From positions 1 to 21,840 of the forward strand of contig CAYOJY010000010.1 of assembly GCA_964404455.1 (NCBI GenBank): a stretch of 21,840 nucleotides of DNA, written 5' to 3'. Below are positions 7,017-13,979 of the stretch, one piece after another. The translations under genes were made by a program, and so were the position numbers. Source of the DNA: CAKOSP01 sp964404455. GTDB taxonomy: Bacteria > Bacillota_I > Bacilli_A > RF39 > UBA660. The notes below the pieces were generated by a model that made no database searches, was not told the origin of the DNA, and was given only the letters and a program-made list of their open reading frames with translations. Each line of letters begins with the position of its first letter. Position 1 is the stretch's first letter.

Positions 7017-7535
7017 ATGAATGATTTTTATACAATAGGTCACTCTAATAGAGATATAAATATCTTTGTTGATATTTTAAAAAATAATAATATTCAGTTA
7101 TTAGTTGACGTAAGAAGTTTACCAGGATCTAATAAGTTTCCTGAATATAATAAAGAAAAACTAGAAAAGACTTTAAAAAAGAATAATATTAATTATGTTC
7201 ATTTAAGAAATTTAGGTGGATATCGAACTAAATCTACTATAGATAATATAAATTCTTATTGGAAAAATAATAGTTTTAAAAATTATGCTAATTATGCTTT
7301 TACTGATGAATTTCAAGATAGTTTACAAGAATTATTAAAATTAGGTAGAAAATATAAAACGGCCATTATGTGTGCCGAGGTTTTATGGTGGAGATGTCAC
7401 CGAAGAATCATAACTGATTATTTAATTATTAATAACAAAAATGTATTACATATTTTTGATTTTAAAAAAATTGAGAAGGCTATTTTGAATAAAAATGCTA
7501 AGAAGCTTGAAAATAAAATTGATTATGTTATTTAA
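7017..7535 (+). CDS. DUF488 family protein
   Basis: A 172-aa protein of the DUF488 family, whose function is not settled. The recognisable parts are an N-terminal FYTIGHSN strand, LLVDVRSLPGSNKFPEYN (family Asp-Val-Arg motif), YVHLRNLGGYR and the C-terminal MCAEVLWWRCHRR, where the family normally has LxCxExxxxxCHRxxI. The conserved Cys and His-Arg pair suggests a catalytic or binding site. I chose ATG 7017 because AGGTG at 7003-7007 is 9 nt upstream; a GTG at 7005 lies inside that site. It is not part of the ancestral metS-divIC order and looks like a later insertion between rsmA and yabG, with the ABC pair that follows. Confidence 0.85.
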   Translation: MNDFYTIGHSNRDINIFVDILKNNNIQLLVDVRSLPGSNKFPEYNKEKLEKTLKKNNINYVHLRNLGGYRTKSTIDNINSYWKNNSFKNYANYAFTDEFQDSLQELLKLGRKYKTAIMCAEVLWWRCHRRIITDYLIINNKNVLHIFDFKKIEKAILNKNAKKLENKIDYVI

Positions 7536-7545
7536 AAAGCAATTA

Positions 7546-7554
7546 TGTTATAAT
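7546..7554 (+). promoter_or_regulatory. Extended -10 promoter of the ABC exporter genes
   Basis: TGTTATAAT is a perfect extended -10. The best -35 at 17 bp is TGTTAT, which is weak. It stands 33 bp before the ATPase start, in a 52-bp gap. Confidence 0.55.
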
Positions 7555-7587
7555 TTATTAAGAATATATGAAAGAAGAGGCTAGTGT

Positions 7588-8286
7588 ATGAGTTTTATTG
7601 AATTTAAAAAAGTTTCAAAAGAATATGGTAAAGAAATGAAGATTCTTGCACTTGATAAATGTTCTTTTACAATTCAAAAAAATGAATTTGTTATCATCTT
7701 AGGTCCTTCAGGAGCGGGGAAAACCACAATTTTAAATTTACTTGGAGGAATGGATACGCCTACTTCTGGAGAAATTATTGTTGATAATAAGAATATTAAT
7801 GGATATAATAGGAAACAACTTACTTTATATCGAAGAAATAATATTGGTTTTGTTTTTCAAGCTTACAATTTAATTACAAACTTAACAGCCTTAGAAAATA
7901 TTGAGCTAGCCAATCAAATAAGAAAAGATGCTTTAAAGCCTGAAATGATTTTAGAACAAGTTGGTTTAAAAGAGCGAATGGATAATTTTCCTTCACAGTT
8001 ATCTGGCGGAGAACAACAAAGGGTAGCGATTGCACGAGCAATTGCTAAAAATGCTGATATCTTGCTATGTGATGAGCCCACTGGTGCACTTGATTCTAAA
8101 ACTGGAAAAACTATTATAAAGCTATTACTAGATAATTGTAAGAAATATGGTACTACGACTATTATGATTACTCATAATTCAGCTCTTGCTAATATAGCTG
8201 ATCGAATAATAAAAATTAAAAATGGAATGGTTAGTGAAATTATCGAAAATAAAAAACCACAAAGTATAAATAAGATTGAGTGGTGA
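7588..8286 (+). CDS. ABC transporter ATP-binding protein (MacB/LolD/BceA type)
   Basis: A 232-aa cytoplasmic ATPase that should pair with the permease encoded just downstream. Walker A is GPSGAGKTT (39-47), the Q-loop Gln is in FVFQAYNL (Q91), the signature is LSGGEQQRVA (138-147), Walker B is ILLCDEP (158-164) and the switch His is in MITHN. LGGMDTPTSGEI and DEPTGALDSKTG place it in the MacB/LolD/BceA class, which powers mechanotransmission permeases, not import. Substrates in Firmicutes include antimicrobial peptides, but no bceRS-like two-component genes are nearby. The stop TGA is 7 nt before the permease ATG, so the two form an operon. Confidence 0.93.
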   Translation: MSFIEFKKVSKEYGKEMKILALDKCSFTIQKNEFVIILGPSGAGKTTILNLLGGMDTPTSGEIIVDNKNINGYNRKQLTLYRRNNIGFVFQAYNLITNLTALENIELANQIRKDALKPEMILEQVGLKERMDNFPSQLSGGEQQRVAIARAIAKNADILLCDEPTGALDSKTGKTIIKLLLDNCKKYGTTTIMITHNSALANIADRIIKIKNGMVSEIIENKKPQSINKIEW

Positions 8287-8293
8287 GTGTGTT

Positions 8294-10738
8294 ATGTTAT
8301 ATAAAAATACATTGACTAAAATTAAAAAAGGTTTTGGCAGATATGCTTCTTTATTAATTATTATTTTTGTTGGGATAGGATTTTTAGCTGGTATTACTGT
8401 ATTTTGTACCAGCATGGAAAATACTGCTACTAAGTATTATGAAGAATCTAATTTAATGGATTTTAAAATTGTTAGTTCCGTAGGGCTATCAGATACTGAT
8501 ATCACTACTTTACAAAGTGTTGCTGGGATTGATAAGGTTATACCTAGTTATTCATTAGATTTTTTAGACGATAATAAATCATTAAGGGTTCATTCAATTA
8601 ACGATGTTAACAAAGTTAAATTAACAGATGGTCAGATGCCTGAAAAAAATGGTGAATGTATTGCTGATAAGAATAAATATAAACTTGGAGATATTATTCA
8701 CGTTACAAGTGATGCTCATGATGTGTTGATAACTAAAGAGTTTCTAGTTGTTGGTTTAATAGATTCTGTTTTATATACTTCAGATGATTATGGAAGTTCT
8801 ACTATTGGAACAGGAAAACTTCATTCTTTTTTATTTATTAATGAATCTAATTTTATAATTGATAAATATACTGAAGTATATCTTAAAATAGATAAAAATT
8901 ATAAAGCGTATACAGATGATTATAATAATTATAGTACTAAAATAAAAAAAGAACTTAATAATCTTCAAAGTAAAATGGAAGAAGATAAAGTTAATGAATT
9001 AAGAGAAGCGATAATTATTGAAGTTTTGAATACAAATCCTTCATTAAAGGATTATCCAGAAATGTTAGAGGAAACAATTAATAATATGGATATTCCTCTT
9101 GTTAAATACACTATTTTAGATCGTGGAATTGTTGAAGGTTACGATTCCTTAGAATTTGATTTATCTAAAGTAGAAATAGTTGCTAATACAATTCCTGCTT
9201 TATTTGTTTTAGTTGTAATATTAATGTCACTTAATACGATGAATAGAATGATTACTGAAGAAAGAAGTGAAATGGGTGTTTTAGCTTCTCTTGGTTATAG
9301 TAATAAAAGCATTCTTGGTACTTATTTATTTTATGTTTTATCAGCTACAACAATAGGAATAATTGGTGGTTATTATAGTGGTTGTGCAATAATTCCTAGA
9401 ATTGTTTATAATGTATTTCCTTATACTTTGCCGCCTCTTAATATTGATTATAGTATAGTAAATTTATTAATCTATATTAGTGTCTCATTATTGGTAATGT
9501 TTTTAATAACTTTATATAGTTGTTTAAAAGAATTAAAAGAAAAGCCTGCAATTCTTTTAAGACCTATTCCTCCTAAAAGAGGAAAAAAAATATTTTTAGA
9601 AAAAATAAATTTTATTTGGAAGAGAACATCTTTTGTTTGGAAAATAACTTTAAGAAATATTTTTAGATACAAAAAAAGAGGTTTAATGACTGTAACGGGG
9701 ATAGCTTGTTGCACAGCGTTATTATTAATTGGTTTTGGCCTTAAAGATAGTATTAATAATATAGGACAAAAACAATATGCTGAGATATTTAAGTATCACT
9801 CTACAGTTTATTTAAAAAATGAAACTAATCAATATTTTGATGAATTAAATGAAATGGATTTAATTAATCCACTTTTAATAAAACAAATGTCTTTTCAAGC
9901 TACTACTGATAATAAAGAAATAGATGTTTCATTAGTTGTTCCAAGTGAAGTTAATATTTTTAATGATTATCATGAATTAATAAAAGTTAAAAGCAAAATG
10001 AGAGTTAAATTAAATGAAGAAAATGTTATTATAACTTCTAAGATGGCTGAAGTTTTAAATCTTGAAGTAGGAAAATTCGTAAATGTTCAAGTAAATAATA
10101 AAGAATATAAAATAAAAGTAGATGCAATAGTTAATAATTATGTGATGAATTATTTATATATAAGTAAAAATAAATATAAAGAAATTTTTAATGAAGATAT
10201 AAATTATAATTTAATTGTTACTGATTTTGAAGGTAATAAGGATGAGTTTGCAAATAAGATAACTGAAAGTAATTTTGCGACAAATGTAATTTTTTCTAAG
10301 GATTTAATTAATCAAGCAGATAATTTTATTAGTGGGTTAGACGGAGTAATATTGTTAATTATATTTATTGCATCAGTTTTAGCAATTATTGTATTATATA
10401 ATTTAACGTCAATAAACATTAGTGAAAGAAATAGAGAAGTTTCAACTATTAAAGTTTTAGGTTTTACTGATTCAGAAACTAATAAATATATTTATCGAGA
10501 AACTTTTGTTTTAACATTCACAGGTATTCTTTTAGGTATTTTAATGGGGGTTCTTTTACATATGTATTTTATCCCAATTTTAGAAGGCGATAATATAAGT
10601 TTTTCAAAACATATTAATTGGTATAGTTATATTTATACGACTTTAATCATGATTACTTTTACTTTGATTATGCAAGTAGTGACATATTTTAAATTAAAAA
10701 GAATAAATATGGTTGAATCTTTAAAATCTATTGAATAA
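8294..10738 (+). CDS. FtsX-like ABC transporter permease (large, duplicated)
   Basis: An 814-aa membrane protein with two FtsX-like halves. A first helix (about residues 16-40, YASLLIIIFVGIGFLAG) is followed by a large extracellular domain to about residue 295. Three helices come next, around ANTIPALFVLVVILMSLN, the ATTIGIIGGYYSG stretch and the ISVSLLVMFLITLYS stretch. The second half repeats the plan: one helix near 465-485 (MTVTGIACCTALLLIGFG), an extracellular domain, then three C-terminal helices. EERSEMGVLASLGYS and NREVSTIKVLGFT are the cytoplasmic coupling-helix motifs of both halves. ATG 8294 was chosen over an upstream TTG because GGTGAG is 6 nt before it. The substrate is unknown. 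Confidence 0.9.
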   Translation: MLYKNTLTKIKKGFGRYASLLIIIFVGIGFLAGITVFCTSMENTATKYYEESNLMDFKIVSSVGLSDTDITTLQSVAGIDKVIPSYSLDFLDDNKSLRVHSINDVNKVKLTDGQMPEKNGECIADKNKYKLGDIIHVTSDAHDVLITKEFLVVGLIDSVLYTSDDYGSSTIGTGKLHSFLFINESNFIIDKYTEVYLKIDKNYKAYTDDYNNYSTKIKKELNNLQSKMEEDKVNELREAIIIEVLNTNPSLKDYPEMLEETINNMDIPLVKYTILDRGIVEGYDSLEFDLSKVEIVANTIPALFVLVVILMSLNTMNRMITEERSEMGVLASLGYSNKSILGTYLFYVLSATTIGIIGGYYSGCAIIPRIVYNVFPYTLPPLNIDYSIVNLLIYISVSLLVMFLITLYSCLKELKEKPAILLRPIPPKRGKKIFLEKINFIWKRTSFVWKITLRNIFRYKKRGLMTVTGIACCTALLLIGFGLKDSINNIGQKQYAEIFKYHSTVYLKNETNQYFDELNEMDLINPLLIKQMSFQATTDNKEIDVSLVVPSEVNIFNDYHELIKVKSKMRVKLNEENVIITSKMAEVLNLEVGKFVNVQVNNKEYKIKVDAIVNNYVMNYLYISKNKYKEIFNEDINYNLIVTDFEGNKDEFANKITESNFATNVIFSKDLINQADNFISGLDGVILLIIFIASVLAIIVLYNLTSINISERNREVSTIKVLGFTDSETNKYIYRETFVLTFTGILLGILMGVLLHMYFIPILEGDNISFSKHINWYSYIYTTLIMITFTLIMQVVTYFKLKRINMVESLKSIE

Positions 10739-10763
10739 ATTCGGGGCATATTAAGGCATTTAT

Positions 10764-10772
10764 CATAAATTA
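10764..10772 (+). promoter_or_regulatory. Sporulation-sigma-like -10 element before yabG
   Basis: CATAAATTA matches the CATAnnnTA form of sigma-K (and the similar sigma-E) -10 boxes. In B. subtilis yabG is read by sigma-K. Upstream, GCATATT at 10746-10752 matches the sigma-E -35 but the spacing is 11 bp, about 3 too short, and there is no sigma-K AC at the right place. A suggestion only. Confidence 0.25.
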
Positions 10773-10789
10773 TTTTAGGTGATGTCTTT

Positions 10790-11557
10790 ATGGATATTAA
10801 AAAAGGTGATATAGTAACCCGCAAAAGTTATGATCATGATACATATTTTAAAGTGATTAATTTTAAAAATGGTATTTATTACTTAAAAGGCGTTGAAGTT
10901 CGTCTTTACGCAAATAGTGATGGTGATGATTTAAAGGTAATAGATAATTTTGAAATACCATCTTTTGAAAATCAAAAAGAACCATCAGAGGATAGAAGTG
11001 ATTTTTTCTATTTGCCTGCTAAGATACTTCATATTGATGGTGATAGTGAGTACTTAGATCGTTGCTTGAAGTTTTATAAAAAAGTTGGTGTTTTTGCTAT
11101 TGGGAAAAAAATAAGTGAAGCTAATATTTATGAACAAATTCGTGATTTGCTTGAAGAATATAAACCAGACATAGTCATTATTACTGGGCATGATGCATAT
11201 TATAGGAAAAAGGGAGACGCTAAAGATATTAAAAATTATAGAAATTCCGCTAATTTTATTAAGGCAGTTAAGGCTGCTCGAAAATACGAAAAAAGTCATG
11301 ATAAATTAATTATTATTGCTGGAGCGTGTCAAAGCTTTTATGAAGAATTAATAAAAGCTGGTGCTAATTTTGCTTCTAGTCCAAAAAGAGTAAATATTCA
11401 TTCTCTTGATCCTGCCATTATAGCTTCAACAATTGCTTTAACTGAAAAAAATAAAGAAATTGATGTTATTGATTTATTAAAAAAAACAAAATACGGTAAA
11501 GAAGGAATGGGGGGAATTATTACAAACGGACTAATGTATGTTGGTTTCCCTAGATAG
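10790..11557 (+). CDS. yabG: Sporulation-specific protease YabG
   Basis: YabG is a spore-coat-associated cysteine protease that trims coat proteins during late sporulation in Bacillus and processes preproSleC and CspBA in Clostridioides. The 255-aa protein begins with the family MDIKKGDIVTRKSY start (KOW-like strand), then has KILHIDGDSEYL, DIVIITGHDAYYRKKGD (conserved His), KLIIIAGACQSFYEELIKAGANFASSPKRVNIH (conserved Cys) and ends with GGIITNGLMYVGFP. Length is a little below the Bacillus protein. AGGTGA lies 7 nt before the ATG. It precedes veg by 8 nt, as in B. subtilis (yabG-veg). The call is firm. Confidence 0.95.
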   Translation: MDIKKGDIVTRKSYDHDTYFKVINFKNGIYYLKGVEVRLYANSDGDDLKVIDNFEIPSFENQKEPSEDRSDFFYLPAKILHIDGDSEYLDRCLKFYKKVGVFAIGKKISEANIYEQIRDLLEEYKPDIVIITGHDAYYRKKGDAKDIKNYRNSANFIKAVKAARKYEKSHDKLIIIAGACQSFYEELIKAGANFASSPKRVNIHSLDPAIIASTIALTEKNKEIDVIDLLKKTKYGKEGMGGIITNGLMYVGFPR

Positions 11558-11565
11558 GAGATATA

Positions 11566-11781
11566 ATGAATTTAGATAATTTAAAAAATGAAATTAAAAA
11601 TGCAATAGGTCAGGATGTTCAAATAGTAGTGTACGGTATGCGCAATAAGACCAGCACTTATGTTGGTAAGTTGAAAAAGTCCTATCCAAATATATTTTCA
11701 ATTATAACAAATCAAGGAGAAAAATGCTTTTCTTATGCTGATGTTTGCACGGGAGATGTTAAAATAAAATACTTAAATTAA
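11566..11781 (+). CDS. veg: Veg family protein
   Basis: Veg is a small protein (86 aa in B. subtilis) reported to stimulate biofilm gene expression by acting against SinR, with an additional role in spore outgrowth. This copy is 71 aa. It keeps the family outline: an N-terminal LDNLKNEIKNAIGQDVQI helix-strand, a GKLKKSYPNIFSI segment equivalent to the GxLxxTYPSVFxI core, and the C-terminal FSYADVCTGDVKIKYL (family SYSYADILTxxVEL). AGGAG precedes the start, 8 nt after yabG. The Arg-rich segment of the family is shortened here. Its position after yabG supports the name. Confidence 0.88.
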   Translation: MNLDNLKNEIKNAIGQDVQIVVYGMRNKTSTYVGKLKKSYPNIFSIITNQGEKCFSYADVCTGDVKIKYLN

Positions 11782-11787
11782 AAATGC

Positions 11788-11816
11788 TTGCTAAATGTGA
11801 AAAGATAGATTAAAAT
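11788..11816 (+). promoter_or_regulatory. Sigma-A promoter of spoVG
   Basis: TTGCTA (11788-11793), 17 bp, TAAAAT (11811-11816). It gives a leader of about 30 nt before the spoVG start. No sigma-H box of the B. subtilis type was seen. Confidence 0.6.
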
Positions 11817-11853
11817 GGAATTAGGTTAAAAAAACTGTGAAGGAGTGGAAGGT

Positions 11854-12114
11854 ATGGAAATTACATCAGTTAGGGTTTTTAAATCTGAAAGAGAAGGATC
11901 ACGCGTAAAAGGTTATGCAACAGTTACCATCGATGATTGTTTAATGATTCATAATATTCGTATTATTGAAGGTGAAGATAAAATGATTATCGCTATGCCA
12001 AGTCGCAAAATTAATAGTGAAAGATATGAAGATGTGGTCCATCCTTTAAATTCAGAAACAAGAAACTTATTTGTAGATAAAATATTAGAAGAATACAATA
12101 AAGAAGAAAATTAA
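11854..12114 (+). CDS. spoVG: SpoVG RNA/DNA-binding regulator
   Basis: SpoVG is a small site-specific nucleic-acid-binding protein named for a late sporulation block in B. subtilis; elsewhere it regulates virulence, capsule and cell division genes. The 86-aa sequence starts MEITSVRVFK, continues KGYATVTIDDCLMIHNIRIIEG (conserved core), then FIAMPSRK-like MIIAMPSRK, and VVHPLNSETRNLF before a charged tail. All features of the family are present and length is normal. ATG 11854 was chosen because AGGAG (11841-11845) is 8 nt away; the upstream GTG 11845 overlaps that site. It is followed by a strong terminator, so spoVG is a single-gene unit. Confidence 0.96.
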   Translation: MEITSVRVFKSEREGSRVKGYATVTIDDCLMIHNIRIIEGEDKMIIAMPSRKINSERYEDVVHPLNSETRNLFVDKILEEYNKEEN

Positions 12115-12133
12115 ATAGTTTAGCTTAAAAAAT

Positions 12134-12159
12134 AGTACATGAGAAATCATGTGCTTTTT
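12134..12159 (+). terminator. Intrinsic terminator of spoVG
   Basis: Arms AGTACATGA (12134-12142) and TCATGTGCT (12147-12155) pair over 9 bp (one G-U) around a GAAA tetraloop, with a T tract to 12159. The A run just upstream could extend the stem against the Ts. Confidence 0.9.
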
Positions 12160-12223
12160 AAATTCAATAAATATAAAGTTAATTTTTGACATTTAAATTT
12201 ATGTCTAAAAATCTAGCGTATTT

Positions 12224-12231
12224 CATAGATT
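12224..12231 (+). promoter_or_regulatory. Possible sigma-E promoter -10 of yabPQ
   Basis: CATAGATT fits the CATAnnnT part of the sigma-E -10, 21 bp before the yabP start. The region at the expected -35 (GTCTAAA near 12203-12209) is a poor match. A TTGACA at 12186-12191 has no good -10 partner. In B. subtilis yabP and yabQ are read by sigma-E, so the match is plausible but weak. Confidence 0.3.
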
Positions 12232-12252
12232 TTATATGAAAGGATAAATATT

Positions 12253-12534
12253 ATGAATGAAAAAATAAGTACTAATAATCACGAAGTAAAGGTTTTAGAT
12301 CGGACATTTATCTCATTAACAGGAATTAATAAAATTATGAGTTTTAATGATGAAGAGTTTTTGTTAGAATCTATCATGGGGAATATTCATATTAAAGGTA
12401 TTAATCTAGAAATTATTAAAATGGATACGATGGATGGAAATGTAAAAATAAAAGGGACTTTGTCTAGCTTAATTTATTTAGAAAATAAAACAAAAAATAA
12501 AGAAGAAAGTATTATGGCAAAGTTATTTAAATAA
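12253..12534 (+). CDS. yabP: Sporulation protein YabP
   Basis: YabP belongs to the YabP/YqfC family of mother-cell proteins needed for spore cortex or engulfment-stage functions. The 93-aa protein carries the family fold: NHEVKVLDRTFISLTGINKIMSFNDEEFLLESIMGNIHIKG, in which LTGV..v.sFd...i.leT..G.l.IkG is the family pattern, followed by a basic second half ending in a Lys-rich tail. Its TAA overlaps the yabQ ATG by one base (TAATG), so the pair are translationally coupled. AAAGGA precedes the start. The gene order yabP-yabQ-divIC equals that of B. subtilis. Confidence 0.93.
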   Translation: MNEKISTNNHEVKVLDRTFISLTGINKIMSFNDEEFLLESIMGNIHIKGINLEIIKMDTMDGNVKIKGTLSSLIYLENKTKNKEESIMAKLFK

Positions 12535-12836
12535 TGGAATTAAATTTGCAGATAATATGTTTAATTTTTTCTTTTTTGTATGGTATGGCTTATTATTTTA
12601 GCTCACTTTTTAATAAATATATTATTGAAAAAACGAAAAATATATATAAAGTGATAATAACATTTATTTTTGTTTTAAATTTAGTAATTATTTATTTAAT
12701 TGTTTTATATAAAATTAACAATGGTATTTTTCATGTTTATTTTTTATTATTTTTTCTTCTTGGATTTTTTATAAGTGTAAAAATTCGTCAACCAATCGTC
12801 CATTTTTTTAAAAAACTTGCTAAAAAAAATTTTTAA
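12534..12836 (+). CDS. yabQ: Sporulation protein YabQ (short)
   Basis: YabQ is an integral membrane protein required for spore cortex formation in B. subtilis, acting in the mother cell. The 100-aa sequence has three hydrophobic segments: about 4-24 (LQIICLIFSFLYGMAYYF), 38-60 (YKVIITFIFVLNLVIIYLIVLY) and 66-82 (VYFLLFFLLGFFISV), then a basic tail (FFKKLAKK). That is the N-terminal membrane core of the family; the long C-terminal part of the Bacillus protein (about 200 aa) is missing. Position between yabP and divIC, and the one-base overlap with yabP, carry much of the call because membrane sequences match loosely. Confidence 0.82.
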   Translation: MELNLQIICLIFSFLYGMAYYFSSLFNKYIIEKTKNIYKVIITFIFVLNLVIIYLIVLYKINNGIFHVYFLLFFLLGFFISVKIRQPIVHFFKKLAKKNF

Positions 12837-12845
12837 AGTTATAAT
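12817..12845 (+). promoter_or_regulatory. Sigma-A promoter of divIC inside the yabQ end
   Basis: TTGCTA (12817-12822), 17 bp, perfect TATAAT (12840-12845). The -35 lies in the last codons of yabQ. It would make the cell-division gene divIC independent of the sporulation-only yabPQ transcript. Confidence 0.65.
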
Positions 12846-12864
12846 TTTGCTAGGAGAATAATTT

Positions 12865-13149
12865 ATGAAAGCAAGCAAAAAAGAAAAAAAAAGATTATTT
12901 ATTATATCTATTTTAATTATTATGTTAATAACTTTGCTTATTTCATCTACTTATAAAGACTGGCAAAAAATATTTGTTAATAACAGCAAAACTATTGTTT
13001 TAAAAACTAAATATGAAGAATTGATTGAGGCAGAAAAATCTTTAAAAAGTGAAGCAACAAAATTAAAGGATCCTGATTATGTTGCTCGATATGCCAAAGA
13101 AAAATATTTATATTCAGCAAACAATGAAATTATAATAAGAATAGATTAA
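12865..13149 (+). CDS. divIC: Septum formation initiator DivIC (FtsB-like)
   Basis: DivIC is a bitopic divisome protein that forms a complex with FtsL and DivIB and helps trigger septal peptidoglycan synthesis. The 94-aa protein has a short basic cytoplasmic tail (KASKKEKKR), one membrane helix (about 11-27, LFIISILIIMLITLLIS), then an extracellular coiled coil with a heptad-like LKTKYEELIEAEKSLKSEATKLKDPDYVARYAKEKYLYS. The DPDYVARYAKEKY motif is the DivIC/FtsB family end. AGGAG lies 8 nt before the ATG. It follows yabQ as in B. subtilis. Its last 4 nt overlap convergently with the end of clpP, with no terminator between. Confidence 0.93.
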   Translation: MKASKKEKKRLFIISILIIMLITLLISSTYKDWQKIFVNNSKTIVLKTKYEELIEAEKSLKSEATKLKDPDYVARYAKEKYLYSANNEIIIRID

Positions 13150-13730
13150 GTTCTATTCTTATTTATTATTTTATCTATTAAACCATATTTTAAAGCATCA
13201 TTAGCGTCTAAAAAGTTATCGCGATCAGTATCTTTTTCAATTTCTTTTAAACTTCTACCTGTTTTTTCACTTAAAATTTTATTCAAGTTTTTTCTTATTT
13301 TAATTATTCTTTCGGCGGCAATTTTTAAATCACTAGCTTGACCAGAGGCTCCTCCTAAAGGTTGGTGAATCATAATTTCGGTATTTTTTAAAGCACATCT
13401 TTTACCTTTAGTTCCGCTAGCTAATAAAAATGCTGCCATGCTAGCGCATATCCCAAGTCCAATTGTTTGAACATCAGATTCAATATATTCAATTGTATCA
13501 TGAATGGCAAAGCCGGCTGTAACAGAGCCACCAGGGCTATTAATATATAAGAAGATGTCTTCTTTTTTTATTGAATCTAAATATAGTAATTGACTAATAA
13601 CTAAATTACTGACTGAATCGTTAATTTCTCCATATAAAAATATAACTCGATCTTTTAATAATCTAGAATATAAATCAAAAGCATATTCTCTATTGGAATT
13701 TTTTTCTATTACTGTTGGAATTATGTTCAT
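13146..13730 (-). CDS. clpP: ATP-dependent Clp protease proteolytic subunit
   Basis: ClpP forms the tetradecameric serine-protease chamber that works with ClpX, ClpC or ClpE unfoldases. The 194-aa protein starts MNIIPTVIEK (short propeptide; family IPTVIE), has DIFLYINSPGGSVTAG, the catalytic Ser in GICASMA (S97), His in MIHQP (H122) and Asp in DTDRDNF (D171). The catalytic triad is complete and length is normal. AGGAG on the minus strand lies just before the start. It is the only clear minus-strand gene here and converges on divIC. No CtsR direct repeat (GGTCAAA-type) or CIRCE element was found upstream. Confidence 0.97.
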   Translation of the reverse strand: MNIIPTVIEKNSNREYAFDLYSRLLKDRVIFLYGEINDSVSNLVISQLLYLDSIKKEDIFLYINSPGGSVTAGFAIHDTIEYIESDVQTIGLGICASMAAFLLASGTKGKRCALKNTEIMIHQPLGGASGQASDLKIAAERIIKIRKNLNKILSEKTGRSLKEIEKDTDRDNFLDANDALKYGLIDKIINKNRT

Positions 13731-13752
13731 TTTAATATCTCCTATAAATATA

Positions 13753-13780
13753 ATAGTAAATAAATTGAATTATTATTCAA
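13753..13780 (-). promoter_or_regulatory. Possible clpP promoter with inverted repeat
   Basis: On the minus strand TTGAAT (13780-13775), 16 bp and TACTAT (13758-13753) form a moderate sigma-A promoter. The -35 is half of a perfect inverted repeat, TTGAAT-4-ATTCAA (13765-13780), which could bind a repressor. Confidence 0.4.
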
Positions 13781-13927
13781 AAAAGCATCATTTTTTAAAA
13801 AACTATTGGATAGATATTTTAATAATTTGTCATTGTTACGCAACCTGTTAAAGTAAAATCAAAAAATATAATTAAGTTTTTAATTAAATTAATATAATTT
13901 AATTATGTAAAACATCTAATCATCTAT

Positions 13928-13955
13928 TTAACAAAAAAGATTGATATGCTATAAT
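13928..13955 (+). promoter_or_regulatory. Sigma-A promoter of the nucleoside kinase-gapA operon
   Basis: TTAACA (13928-13933), 16 bp, perfect TATAAT (13950-13955) with extended TG at 13947-13948. The kinase start codon is 24 bp downstream. The remainder of the 249-bp clpP-kinase gap shows no other clear signal. Confidence 0.75.
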
Positions 13956-13979
13956 TAATTATAATAAAGGGGAAATAAA

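Noticed and set aside
8179..8415. Minus-strand open frame at the ABC ATPase-permease junction
   Set aside because: Antisense shadow of two coupled genes.
9472..9714. Minus-strand open frame within the permease
   Set aside because: Antisense to a continuous membrane protein gene, with no supporting signals.
11054..11299. Minus-strand open frame within yabG
   Set aside because: Antisense to conserved YabG motifs and without any family resemblance.
12186..12208. Paired TGTC-like half sites before yabP as Spo0A boxes
   Set aside because: One half fits TGTCAAA but the other does not follow the core, and yabP is expected to be a sigma-E gene, not a direct Spo0A target.
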